Source: Scatophagus argus
Lineage: Eukaryota; Chordata; Actinopteri; Scatophagidae
DNA: 64,000 nucleotides
Direction of reading: 5' to 3'
Assembly: GCF_020382885.2 (NCBI RefSeq)
Contig: NC_058512.1
Location: 9,760,802 to 9,824,801, forward strand
In this document: one piece after another, positions 1-13,400 of the stretch
Position numbering within the stretch: the first letter of the stretch is position 1
How the letters are laid out: each line of letters starts with the position of its first letter
Made by a program: the position numbers and the translations under genes
The notes under the pieces: model-generated
Database searches by the model: none
What the model was told of the DNA's origin: nothing
What the model saw: the letters and a program-made list of their open reading frames with translations, nothing else

Positions 1-632
1 AGCTTAAACTGAGTGTGAATTTCATTTGCACAAGTCAGGAGGACATGAAGGAAGATGTGGTAAACAAAGAGAGGACAGTCTGGTATAAATGTCGTAGCAG
101 CCACCTGCTGGGTTGAGTGTGTGTGGGTCTGACCTCATGTGTGCATTGATGCTTGTGATGTACTGAAAGGTGTGTGTTTGAATGTACGTGAAACTGGCTC
201 GTAAGAGAGACGATCAAACTGGAGTTCTGTATAACAAAACAGAAACTCACTCTCAATAGGGACGCTTCTTTATGTGAGAATCTGTACTGACGTGATGTTA
301 ATTAACTTTGCGCGTGACACGCGCCAGCGCAACACAGTGGTGTCATTCAAACTTAGTGGAGCCCCCTGTGAAGCGTCAGACTGACCGTCTGGCTGCCATA
401 TCAGGCTGCACTTCACATCTATTAGCAAATGCTCAGTCAGGTGGCTGCCACTTCATCGCCGTGGACTCTGACAGCAACGGTCGCGCGTGTGGATGTGGAT
501 TAGAGAGCGCGTGGTCCGACTGGCTGATGCTGAACACCTGCACGTGGCGGAGGACTGCCCTCTTTTCCTTTACTCGACCTCCAGCCTCCAGCAGCTCCAC
601 AACTTCTCCAGTGAAGCGAGGGAAAGCCGACC

Positions 633-1298
633 ATGAGCTCTTCTCTCCCCAAAAGCGAGTCCACCACGTCTCTGCTGAGATCATCCGGGCTCAGTCGCAG
701 GTCCGGGCACGCGAATATCGGTCCACGCGATCACCGCAGCCACCGCACTCGCCATCATCCCACTGGAGCTGGAGGCAGCGATGATGCAGGCTGGACGGAG
801 GACTGCGAGACGAGCGCGCGGAGACCCCTCTGCCAACCAAGACATGCCGACTCTCGAAATTTGGGTGATCACCGCGTGCAGAAAAGCCACTCACACCGGC
901 ACGCGAGCGCCTTGGATGACGATTACGCTCAGGAGGACGTTAGACACAGGACGAGTCGGCATCAGAAAGAGCGCAGCAAGTCCACCAGATCCAAACACTC
1001 TCATCATCACCACGACTCCTCTCGAGGTGAGCCGCCTCCTGCAGCGCATCACCAGGGCGGCTCCCGGCAGGACAGGAGGACCTCTCCAACTCCATCTTAT
1101 CCAAAAGAGCCGGACGACGCCGCTTTCTTTTTCGAGCCCAGAGAGAGAGTCATCACCGGGTCATCCTCCAGTCTCAGCTCTGACCCACCTGCGGCCAGCG
1201 CACCGGTCCAGCCCGCTGCCAGCCGCTCATCCAAAAGACTGAGCGCAACCGAGTATGACTCTAGTCTTCATCCCATTGTGAAGTCGGTCTTTGGGCAG
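633..1298 (+). CDS. cabp1: cabp1 caldendrin-specific first coding exon
   Basis: Encodes 222 residues of basic, Ser/His/Pro-rich, probably disordered sequence. It begins [15 protein letters not shown], matching MSSHIAKSESKTSLL inside human caldendrin, and ends SVFGQ just before donor gtaaga, matching human SAFGQ. The ATG at 633 is supported because an in-frame TGA lies at 612-614, so there is no further upstream start in this exon. Human caldendrin has about 57 extra residues before this methionine, which are absent here. A His run (HSHHHH) lies in the middle of the exon. Phase 0 at the end allows a direct join to 12196. Confidence 0.9.
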
Positions 1299-4200
1299 GT
1301 AAGATGGCATGAAGACCAAAATAAACTTTTGGAAAAAGTAGATCCAAAGCACAACGTACAGACAATATAAGTTGTTCTTCTCATCTTTTAGTTCACCAAA
1401 TTTAAGCATTCGAGCTGAACTTCATAAGCGCAACACAACAGTAGATTTAAATTGCCACAAATCTCAGCCCAGCACTGGGTTTTGTTACATTTGTAACATA
1501 ATGCAAAGGGTACAATTTAAAGGTGTAAAGTAAATAAATTAGGAGCAGCATCATGTATCAAGAATCCAGACTCAGCGAGTTGGGTGGGAAATGGAACAAA
1601 TGTAAGCGGTATAGCTTAGTTTCACCAGCTGTAACTGTTCTTTGTCCAATGAAAATGAAAGCCATGTTTTATATTACACAGAGGAATGTTAACTTAAAAA
1701 CAGAAAACTTGTTCAGGCACAGTGATGTGGAACCTTTTTGCTTTAATACAAATATTAACAGTATTTTTTTACTCAGGTCACATTTATTTCTTATTACTCC
1801 CCTCAAAAAAATCATAACACATGGAAAGTTTTGGAAAGTCAATTCAATGTGAGATCCCCTTTCATGGACAGCTGGGGATGCATTTGGAGTCAAAGGTGGG
1901 AAAATCAACCAAAAATAACAGAGCTGAGTCCATCGCTGACTGTATAAATCCAGTATCAATATGATAGGACAAACATAATCCAGCCAATCTTTATGCAAAC
2001 ATAATCCCAGTAAAGAGGAAGCCAGGTATATCGGTCTTAATCTCAGCCAATGCAATATTTTGAACAAATTTCATATTTTGCTCCTTTACTGCTAAATTCA
2101 TTGCAGCACAGATGTTAATTAAAAGTGCACTTTAGCCGCAGATCTGATCAAATCACAGGAGGTGAAGGTTCACATGTGAGATGCAGGTGAAGCTGGAACC
2201 CATTAAAGCAACATGAGTGACCCCAATTGAGCGGATTAAAAATGAATGCATGTATTGAGTCCAAATCTGGCTCCTGTATGTATCTGGTATCCATCAGTTT
2301 CGTGATGGGGTGGGGGCTACTGGGCTGCAGTCTGTCATGCATCCCAATATGAATACAGCCGCTTTCATTGTGACTGTCACCTGAGCGAGAGCAGGGGGAT
2401 CAGCTTTCCCGCTGTGTGGAAAACTTTTCAGTGATGAGAGCTTGTCAGTCACAAAGACACACACGCAGGTAAGTAAACCATTTACTGATCCACGCAGAAT
2501 GATAAAAGCTAAGTATTCACCTCAAAAACTGATAAACTGATACTGTGGTGAGTGAGGGTCAAAGGCAAATCAAGGGTGTATCTCTTCTCCCCTGCATCAT
2601 CTGTTCACCTACTAATACATCAGTTTTATATGAGGTGCTGCACTTGTCCTGTGTGCAGCTGTGCAGTAGAGCAGGTTCTCTGTTTCCTCCCATCTTTTTC
2701 TCCTATTTCACTGAAATCCTTCTCTCTGTGATAAAAAGCTCAAATGGAGACAATTGCCTCCCCAAACGCTAATGTGTTCCAGAAATAACTCTTTTCAATC
2801 TAGGCCAGAGTTTCAATCAGTTAGGGGTTCCAATGAGGCAAAATCCATGCAGCGGTGTGCTATATAAAGTCTCTGGAGCTGCTGCTGCAGCTGACATGTG
2901 TGGAAATATGTCGGCATACTCATCAAGACTATATCGACCGATAAATTCTGATTTATTTGATTCTGATTTTCCAAGGCATGCAGGCATTGTGTCGCTGTAT
3001 ATTTGAATAGTACTGCTGACAAATTGAACTGCAGTTTTTAGTGATTTTGGATAAGAGGAATATGAACCGATGAAACAAAGAACAGGATTACTCAGTTTAG
3101 AAAAGTTTAGCCACTAAGTTTGTCTGTTTTCTCTAATGTTGTCACTGGCACTTTAAGTCATATCAGCTGTCAAGAGTCGAAATAGGTTTCTGAGGGGACG
3201 GCGCTCAGTTGTGCACTTCAGCATTTGCGTGAAAGAGAGAGCAGGAAGGAGCGACTGATGTCCGTGTGAGAATGAATTGAAGGAAAAAGATGGACAAATG
3301 CACTGAACTGAGACTATAAAAACTACGCATGCAGTTTTTTTGTACCTGCTTGGCATCTTACCCAAGCTGTTTCACTTTAGTGACCACGCAGTCATAATAA
3401 CATGTCTTTAATGCTCCTTGAATAGACATGGCAGCCAGTGCTGAACAGAACGCAGGGTGAGATATGACACACTACAAAATTCTTTCATTTCGTAATTTTC
3501 TTATGCAACATCAAGATCTGCATACAATCCTAACAGGACTCATTCGCTGCCAGTGGAAGAAGCTAAAAATAGCCCAACCCATCAAGACCTGATTATGAGA
3601 GACTGGAGGCTGGAGGAGGACACAGTGCTTCTTTTTTCTTTTTGGTCTTGGTAAAAATATACCAATCTTTTGGCAGGCATGGTAGCTGACAGAGAAAATG
3701 TGTAAAACCCGAATAAAAGAGCTGGTTTCCAACATGTGCTGGCATGTTTCTGTAAGCCACTTGTTCTTATTTATAAGATGAATCATGATTACCAAAAAGG
3801 CTAATGTGGGGGTTAGAGTTAGGGAAATGTGGTTAACCGTTTTAATGTGTTTAGCAGATCGGTGGTCACAGATAGGTTGTGATACAATGATTTTGTAGAT
3901 AAAGCATTTTGTAAAAACTAATTTATCTAAAGCAGGCATGCACCATAGTAAACGAAAGTCTCACTATTTCTGCACATTCAGACCTTTCCAGGTTACACCA
4001 GACACCTTGATCAAGGACAGACTGTAAGCAGTTTTTTCTGTCTCTGCAAAAATTCTGTTTTTCTTTTAGGAGATTCTGAACAATCAGCAAATCCTTCAGT
4101 TTTTCTGACCTTCAGTGACCTTGTCCTGCAAACCCTCGCTTTAAATCAGAAGGCTCAGTACAGACTTGCTATTGAAAGACATCTGTTTTCTACTGCTGAC

Positions 4201-7200
4201 AAAATGTTATTGAGGCGATGACAATTTTCTCTTCAAATTGAATTTAGATGAAAGGATATGTGTGTTAACCAGCAGAGGGAGCAAGTACTGTTTGCATTAA
4301 TAGGTCTGAACTCAAAGTGTGTGTGTGTGATAGAGAGGAAAAGATTAACAGCCCAGTGTGTGTCACATTAGTAAGACAGGATAAGTGAAAGGACAAAGAG
4401 AGAAAGTGATGGAAGTGAGGCAATTGGATAAATCGGGGGGAGGACAAAGAATAACATAGGAAGAGAGTGAGTCCGCTCGAGGACCTGATGATTGTTATAT
4501 AAGACATTCATCAGCTCTCACTTCCCTGCTCTCACTTGACAGCTCTGAAGACAATGTGAGGAAAGGTCTTAAAACACAGATTAGTCCATCACTTCCTCGC
4601 CTGGTTTTCCTGTTAGTCAACTCGCACTCGCACACCCACTGACGTTTCCTGTCTTTCCTCCCCTGTTTCTTTGATGGTACAAAAATTTCCCTTCCTCTTC
4701 TCCCTCTCCTCTTCTGTCAGGGTCACGCTGACCTTGATGACGCCTGAGAGGGAGTGAAAAGAGGGATGCGTTATAAAAAGCTAAACTGTGTAAAATTAGG
4801 GGAAAGAGTTGGCTGCAAATGAGAGGGAAGATCGCAGAAAAAACATATTTACCGCAACATTATGCCTCCAGTGTGTCTAGAGTATAACAGGCTATTTTTA
4901 GACACAGATGGATATTTTTGTATCTGTGCTGGTGAAGAAGGAGGTTGAAAAATTCACTCTGTGGTTAAATCTCTTTTTGAAATGAGGATTAGGCAGAGAA
5001 ATGTAAGAGCATGTGCGCACAACTGCGCACGCTGCAAGTCCACGCGTGTGCGATGATGCTAAATATTCATGAGGACCTGAGGCTGAAAGGGAAAATCAGT
5101 GACAGACATTGTGAGACAGGGGAATGAGACAGAGGACAAGGGATAAATGAGTCAGAGGAAAAAACAACAGAGGTTTAATTGACTGAAATGAGACATCTCA
5201 ATATTGTTTCCCCCCTGCTGACGCACTAGACGTTTAACTAGACTAACGACTGTTTGTGCATGAAATAATACTGAGATACCAGAATAATCTCCATGAATGT
5301 TTTAGCTCTTCTGATTTGTCTGAAATAATGAAACTGTGACGTCTCAGCCCAAGCACAAGAAGATGACGCAAGTGTGCATTGTATGTTTTTTCACAGCCGA
5401 GACATCTTCTGATGACGACAGAAAATGTAAGCACGGAAAAATCTCATTGTGCCTGTTTTTACCTCTTTGAATTTGCTGTGTGGTTTTCAGAAATTTGACC
5501 ACGACATGATTACATTTCATTCCAATATGCAAACAAAAGAAAAGACACACTCAGTTATCGCATCAGTTGCTTCCTTCCCCCACATACATCTCTCATTTAA
5601 CACACTTGATGGAAGTGGATTATATTTGACCTCTCCATGAAAAAGCAAATGCAATTATTTTGCATTGTTTCTGCAATTATTTTTCCTGTCTAGTTAATGC
5701 ATATAGATGTCTTTGCATTATGTGCATTTTGTCCATTTTAACATAATTTTGTATATTGCTACGAACCCGTGTATGACTGAAAAATGATGAGCTTCTCCGG
5801 ATATGTCGTCTCTATGTAATGTGGAAGCAGTTATGTAAATGTGTAAAGTGTGTGTGTCTGTGCGATGGAGAAGGATACAGCCAGAGAGAGGGGGGAAATG
5901 GATCTCATGCCTGTACACACTGCGGTCTGACATTATGGGAGCTGACGGCTCCTGTGTCTGACGTCTGATGTGTTCTGAAGTTCACAATGAGCCTCCGGTG
6001 AGAGGCTGGATGAATCATCCGCAGAACAACACAGAGATATTGAATGAGAGCGAGATGTGAAATGACTTCGGCGTGAATGTGTTTATTAAAATAGCAGAGA
6101 ATAGACAAGGTCGAACAGGAGAGGGAAATAAAGATGTTCATTAGTTTTGCGATGGCTGCCACAAAAGTTATCTCGGGACTGAATGCTGCTGGTAAAACCC
6201 TGAAATGAATGCATTGTGGTTTTTAGTGGAGAAATTGTTTTGTTTTGTCTTATTACTTCACTTGGATGTTTGACCTTCATTGTGCAGAGTGATGTATGTG
6301 CAGAGCTTTACCCCATAAGGCTGTTTTCAAGATCATCTGATGGAGAGAGAGAGTTTGCCTGTGCTCATCTTAAACCTTAAAATGAGTATGTACATGCACA
6401 GTTTAGATGGCAGCCATGGTTCAATGTGCAACGTTCACATGTGTGATGTGGAAACTGGTAACATCCAACGCACAAACACTAAGAATGGACATTTCTATGA
6501 GGTAGGACATATCTTGTATCCAATAGTTAAACTTTTGAAATATAGAATATTTGCATTTCATAGAGTTTTTTAAGAGGAGGAGTAGTAGATGTAATATTAA
6601 GAATTTATACCAAGGTAGTTAAATTTTTTTTTATATGTCTTAAAATATGTCTCATTTATATTTAAATAAAAGTAGCAATAATATGTTGTTAAAATGGTCC
6701 ATTACAAGTAAAAGAATACTTTTAGAATTATTAGTATCATTATTATTATTAATGCATTAATAATAATCCATGCAGACATGGATGCAATATTTTAACGGTC
6801 CAACTGAAGCCATACACTTACACATACACAGTCATACACACTACAGTACGTGTGTGATTGGGAGCCTGAGAAAGAGCATTTATGTGCTTGACTGTGTGTG
6901 TTTGCTGGTGAGGATTTGCATCCTTGACGGTTCAGAATCCATGTGTCATGTGTTGCACATTTAGCCTTTCAACTGAATCCATGCTCTTCAAGCCTAACAT
7001 GACTTTTTGATGCACCTGTATATGTGTGTGTGTGTGTGTGTGTGTGCATGTGTGTGGTGGGGGGGGGGGGTAATGGATGCAGGAAGAGTGGGGCAGAGAT
7101 GTGGGTAAAGTAGGGGGTGAAAAGAGAGAGCATGTTATATTTTTAGCTCTATAGCCTTGCATCCGTGTGTGTTTAATCAAGTGTGTGTATGTATATGTGT

Positions 7201-7427
7201 GTCTGTGAGTGTGTGTGTCTGTGAGTGTGTGCGTGCGTGCGTGCTCATATTTGGATTAGTGTCTGCAGCGTCTTGCTCAGGGGAAGGTAAAATGCTTGTC
7301 CGAACGAACTCCTTCTGTCACATTCACATAGATGGTTTAAAACTGTGGAGGGAGTGAGAATGGGGGAGAGTGGAGGGAAAAAGAGCAAGGGACAAACAGA
7401 CGGACAGATGAACAGAGGGAAAGAGAG

Positions 7428-7468
<41 letters not shown>

Positions 7469-10400
7469 GGGGGAGGAGAGACACTGTAGGAGAGAGGATG
7501 GAATGAATAAGCAATCTTGCTTTTTCTACTCCTGGCGCTTGCATTTCACTCTGATCACACGCATGCTTCCTCTTCCTTATCTTTGTGTCGCTCCGACCTG
7601 TCCTTTGTTCTTGTTTACATATTTCCTCCTTTGTGTCAGTGTCCCTCCCCTCTTACCTTCCAGCGTCCTTGCCTCTAGGTCCTCCCTGTTCAGTCCTTCG
7701 TCCTCTCCCTCCTGTCTCCTCTACCTCCTATGATATTGCTGCTCCTTTCCCTGCCTTTTCCCAAATGTCCTCTTATATTAGTCAATGACCCACTGAACCC
7801 TCTTTCCCTTTCTAATCACTCCTGTTCTCATGCATGCCTGGAAACATATGCAAACACACATGCATACACGTACTACAAACAGCTACATTAACAAAGACAC
7901 AGTTAGAGAGAAAACATAAAGCAAGCAGGATTTTTTTTTTTTTATTTTGCAATGGGCAACTCTGTAAAGTCGCTTAAAATTTTCACCAAGAAGGTAAGGT
8001 CTGCTCCAAGGTTTTTCACTCTGCTGTGGTCTCCTTGAATCCCTTGACTGTTGGTGCATGTTTGTCTCATGAAGTGTCCCCAGCCTGACCGAAGGCTATT
8101 TGACTGGACCTGTACTTACTGAGCCCTGCGTGCTGTCTGACTTCATGTTCATTAACAGGCTGTCTTGAACTGTTTCCCTGTGGTTTGTGTTGCTGGACTA
8201 CAAGCACAGTGGAGAGTATGTAAAGATAAAGCTCGCGTCTCATGCTGTAGTCTCAGTCAATGTTCGCCAACACGGGAGCTCTTCATTGTTAATTACGACT
8301 TTTGTGACTTCCTGTAAAACTCATTCTGCGCATTCTTCACGAATTGTATTGAGCTTAACACAGCGTTAATATGAAATCGTGTGTCTTTTTTTTTTTTTTT
8401 TTTTGATATCAGTTCCCTCTGTGTTCATTAGCACATGGTTGCTTTCCATAGAGACCTATGCAGCCTTTTTAGACAGAGGTCAGAGAAGCTGGTTGCTGTT
8501 GGTTGCTGCTGCTGCTGGTTCTTGACCTCTTGGCTGAGGTGAAGTTGGCAAATTTGGACCATGACAGCAAACTTTAGAATCAGTCAAGTCACACAGTGAT
8601 GTCACTTTAAAAGCCACCGGAAGAAGGGACACCTTAGAACCTGCACCTGCGGGAATGCGACCAGTTAGTGGAGATGTTGCAAACAGGTGTGCTGTTTCAA
8701 CTAAGCCAGATTATTCGATTGTGCCGTGTCCTTTAGACAACAACACAAGTGCACAAATGAGGAACAAGGAAGGAGACATATTCAGATGGCAACCTCCATT
8801 TGAACAATAGATCTCTTGCATCTTCTGCCTTCTTTGTATCCGTGTATGCTTGAACAGACTCTCAGCGTAGCAGACAGACATCCACACAAATATATTTTCC
8901 TTCATGTCAGCAGCTGCACATCCTTGAGGAAGCACAATATGACAAGCAACTGTTGATGCCATCTGTGTGAAATGGGTTGGAGTGCTGGAGAAGTTCTTTC
9001 CTCACTTCAGCTTTCCTCTGACACTGTTTTAAGATATTTCTTTCTTTTTTTTTTTTTGATGGTTATATAACTGCTAGTGTGTGGCTTCATAGTACTTTTC
9101 TGGCACGATATACCCACAGACAGCCATGCTCTATGCATCACTTGGTCAGATTACCCAGTGGGCATCCGTTCCTGTGGTGGGGACTGTAGCAATGCATGAA
9201 CTGGCATTACAACAGACATGTTAACAGATGGAGTGTGAAGGTCATTTCTAGAGCACATGATGCTGTGTGTATTTTAATGTAGTATATATATGCATATCAT
9301 TTTTCTATAATGTATGTGTGTAGATGTCTTGTGTTTACTGTAAAATCATCTGAAGATGGGAACTAGCTCATGTCAGAGAGATTTAAAGCAGCAGCAGAAA
9401 CGGTCCCTCGTAATTCACTGTCACAGTGAGTCCACTTGCTTTTTGCTGGATTTTCCTCTCCTGAGATGGATGTTACACTGGAGTAATTGAAGACTTGACC
9501 AACATTATCATGTTTCATAAGTAAGAAGAGATGTTACTGATTTAAACCCAGTTCATTTTCATTTTAATAAAATGTGCAGTACATAGTCACAGAGCATTTT
9601 CCACCTCTTGTGCTCAACATTTAGCCTCAGATTAGCCTGCTCCTTTCTCTAATTCAGATATTAGTCAGAGCAGCGGCTAGACCTTATTTGACTTTATTTA
9701 GAGAAGCTTTTTTTGTCCTCTGGCAGGCAGTGATTGCCCATTTTTAATTAACTTGTGGCTCTCTCTGTAATTGGGATCACTGCTGTGAGGACAACTTTTG
9801 CCCCCTGGTTGATTGGCTAATTGGTGATTTTAATTAAATGGCTGGCCGAACTTTAGCCTCATCTTCTGGACGACACAATTATTTTGCGATGTGTCCTGAG
9901 AACCTTGTCACAGTAATACAACTAACACCCCCAGCATGAACCCTGTCGATTGTAAATACCTTGTTTACACTATTGCTACCACTAACATATAGACAGCATC
10001 ATCATTTAAAATCATAAAGCTCTCCAGATAAAAGTTTACTCTTGGATTCTGTTGTTTCTCACCAGTGACGGTATGAGGGAATCATTTCATTTTATTTCAT
10101 CCTGGGTCTTTTATTTTTCTTGCTATCGGTTAGCCATCATATTGTACTCACTCACATTGCTACAACGAAGCATGATGGGGCAAGAAACAAGAGCAGTCAG
10201 ATGATCAGTTTCACAGTTTCACTCAGCAGTTTGATTAGATAATCTAAACCATGTCATTTAAAGACAACACCAAAATGTTGCTAATATTCACTCACATCAC
10301 AGAAAAAGTTCAAAAGGTAAGCGCACCACATATAGTGATTATGTTAAATAAGAGCCAAGAAGTTGGTCTGTAATCACTTTGTAACATACATTTTATCATT

Positions 10401-13400
10401 TATTATTGATTTTGCACTTTGAGTTCATGTTCTCTTCAAAATAAATTGGGCTAAACTGGGAGGCTTCTTTAAAACTTGTTTATAATCATCTGTCCCCTTG
10501 TGTCTCTAGTTCCATTTCTTGTAGTGAGGCTGCTGCAACCATTTCTGATGGGTGAATGTTATCATTACTGATGGAAATAATGATCTAAACTTTGTGATAA
10601 ACCATAGATATCCTTTAAGACATGAAAATTTGCAGCTTAAGACTGTAAAATATCTATAAGAGCAGGCTGTCAGTGTTGAGTGAGATAAAAAAAGAGGCAT
10701 TGCATTTTTGCTAGACAGCAAATTCCACCACTGATAACACATGAAATGAAAGCTTGGTAGTGTTGTGTTGTGCAGGATTATGACCTACAGGACAGATTCG
10801 TGGATGGCATCAGTTGCTCTTGTCATAATAAATTACAACGTTTTCCCTCTGAGGTGCTTTCCTCCATCATGACTGACCTGACTCCACACCTTTCCATGAC
10901 TGACAGGCATATGCCTGTCACCTCTTATCCCCTCCATCCCACCTCCTTGTTGACTCCATGCTGCCATGATCTGAGTCACAGTCTCTACCCCTGTCTTTGC
11001 CCCTGATCCCATGTCTGGCCCCCCTGCCCTGGATGCTGCTCCAGGACCAGAAGAAGAAGTACAAAGCAGTGCAGTCCTGTGAGGAGGGGGGCTCTGGGGG
11101 GGCCTATCTTGAGCCGCTAGTGGCCCTGGCCCAGAACGGAGCCAACATGCACAACGTACTGGGGCCTGCGTGCATCTTTCTACGCAAGGGCTTCGCTGAG
11201 AGCCGGCAGGCTGTACGTAAGTCCAGACAATATCATGTGCATGCATGCCAAGAGATTAGCACCCAATACAGTCCACGCTCACCAAGAGAAACGTGTAATA
11301 GATGCGTGTATTAATCACCTGTCATTGTAACGTCAGCACTTACAGCATGTAAATAAGCCCAGTGGAACTGAGAAGATGTTTTTTTTGTTTTTTTTTCTTT
11401 GTTTAAGAGTGTGAAACCTTTCTTAGTACCTTCTTGATAGCTAGAAATGCAAACGCAAAAAGGGTGTGTGTGACTGTATGCATATTTATGCATGAGGCGG
11501 CAACACGCATAAACATGGTGGACATTTGTAGCAGGTTGGAGAATTGTTAAAGCAAGGTTGTGACAATGGCAGAAGTGTACTTTGCATGACGAGTATTTCC
11601 AACAGCAACCATATTTCCAACAGTGACAACACAAGTCATGTTGTGTTACTAAAGAGAACAGTGATGTTGAAATCTTCAGAGCAGACTGTTCTGATGACGA
11701 GCTCACACGTGGCTGTTTGTAATGTAAGCAGGGGTTGAGGCTGAGTCATTTTCATTCAATGAATTGGAGGAAACGGTTGCATATTTTCCACTGTATCTGA
11801 ATCCTCACACTACCTATAAAAACACACAAACATACACACCCATGCTGCAGCTACAGTAAATGATTCAGGTTCCTCTTCAGAGACAAACGCTACAAGATTT
11901 TCTATTTTATTTAATCTCTGCTATTTTATTTTTTATCCTGATACCTACTGTGTTATTCTATTTTATTTTTTCTAAGAGTGTGCATGTTTTCTTCAGCAAG
12001 TGATATCACAGATGAGCTCTTCCTGTTTGGATGGGAGGAAACCTGCAGACTCTTGGCACGCAGTGGTACATGCCTGCAGTTGCCTATTCATTTTTTTTAA
12101 CAGCATCATATTGTGTGAGGAATGCTGCGTATTGGCATGATTTTAAAATTATCAGCAGTGTTTGGAACCTAACTGTGCACTGTGATCCTTCACAGGACCG
12201 AGAATTGAGGCCAGAAGAAATGGATGGTATGTTACACTCCAGGAAAATAAAGAGTGTGAAAATAAAACGAATAAATGTCTCTATATTCTCCAGTATTTTC
12301 ACATCTCTCTTGCATTCATATCCTCTTCTCAGAGCTGCGTGAGGCATTCAAAGAGTTCGACAAAGACAAAGATGGTTTTATCGGCTGTAAAGACTTGGGT
12401 AACTGCATGAGAACAATGGGCTACATGCCAACAGAGATGGAGCTGATTGAACTGAGCCAGCAAATTAACATGAACTGTAAGTAAAACTGTCTCTGTGTGT
12501 ACATGTCTATGAATTATTTCCTCCATTTTTTTTATTCCTCTGACAAACATTCGGAACGAAATGCTCATGATAAATACTTTTACACTTTTAAAACCCCTGG
12601 TTCTTCAGCATCACTAATCATAAGCAAATACAATGATAATAAATCTTTCTATTTTTTATTATATTTGTCTTTTCAATTTGCCCAACAGTGGGAGGACATG
12701 TTGACTTTGAGGACTTTGTTGAGCTCATGGGGCCCAAACTTCTGGCTGAAACTGCTGACATGATAGGGGTTAAAGAGCTGAGGGATGCATTCAAGGAGGT
12801 GAGGAAAGACATAGGTTAACAAAAAAAAGTAAAGTGAGTGTTACAACACAGTTGCGGATAAACTAAATCCCCAACAGATTGAAATGAAGTTGAAATATCC
12901 AGGGTAAAATATTTATGTGCAGAGTTCATCTTAGAGTGTTACCTTTTTGCAAGATATCTTCAGAGGGGATTATGGGAACGGCAACCAGGCTGAAAAAAAG
13001 TCACATAAAAGTGATGGAAAACTTGAGGGTGTTCGGGTTTTATTCTGGTAGCAAATAGATGCTGGTTGTGATTCTGGCTGGTTGCGACACAGGCACATAT
13101 GTAAGAAAAGGGTAAATTCTTTCTCTACTTTATTCATTTGTCTCTTTTTCTTTCATTTTCAGTTTGACACTAATGGTGATGGCCAGATAAGCACAGCAGA
13201 GCTTAGAGAAGCAATGAAAAAACTTTTAGGACAACAGGTACTGTCCTCCTCTCTGCTGCCCTCCATCAGTCATGATGCCTGTCTGAATTTTGTCTCTTTA
13301 CTCCACTTGTGTGACTTGCCTGATTTTGTACCATATTCACACCCTCCTCATAACCTGTCTTTTTCAGGTTGGACACAGAGACCTGGAGGACATCCTTCGA

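Larger units (their letters stand above)
1299..7951 (+). other. cabp1 intron 1 / upstream region of the short isoforms
   Basis: No coding sequence recognised. The last kilobase is rich in simple repeats: (TG)n at 7023-7046, a run of 12 G at 7059-7070, further TG/GTGC tracts at 7176-7240 and (GA)n at 7422-7464. Positions 6257-6480 hold one copy of a dispersed repeat seen again near 62016. A donor-like gtaagt at 2469 follows an exon-like stretch and could mark an untranslated first exon, but this is unproven. Confidence 0.5.

Noticed and set aside
308-784. 158-codon plus-strand ORF upstream of and overlapping the caldendrin exon
   Set aside because: It runs in a different frame from the conserved caldendrin sequence and has no recognisable motif; it is GC-rich 5' sequence.
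1669-2067. 132-codon minus-strand ORF in cabp1 intron 1
   Set aside because: No homology recognised, no splice context, and the composition is like that of the intron.
3511-3939. 142-codon minus-strand ORF in cabp1 intron 1
   Set aside because: No recognisable domain; a single ORF of this length is expected by chance in 64 kb on both strands.
11217-11222. gtaagt as donor of the cabp1 cassette exon
   Set aside because: Although closer to consensus than gtacgt at 11213, it would leave phase 1 and break the frame into 12196, and it would not match the mammalian protein.
10833-11246. 137-codon minus-strand ORF
   Set aside because: It is antisense to the conserved cabp1 cassette exon and its flanks.
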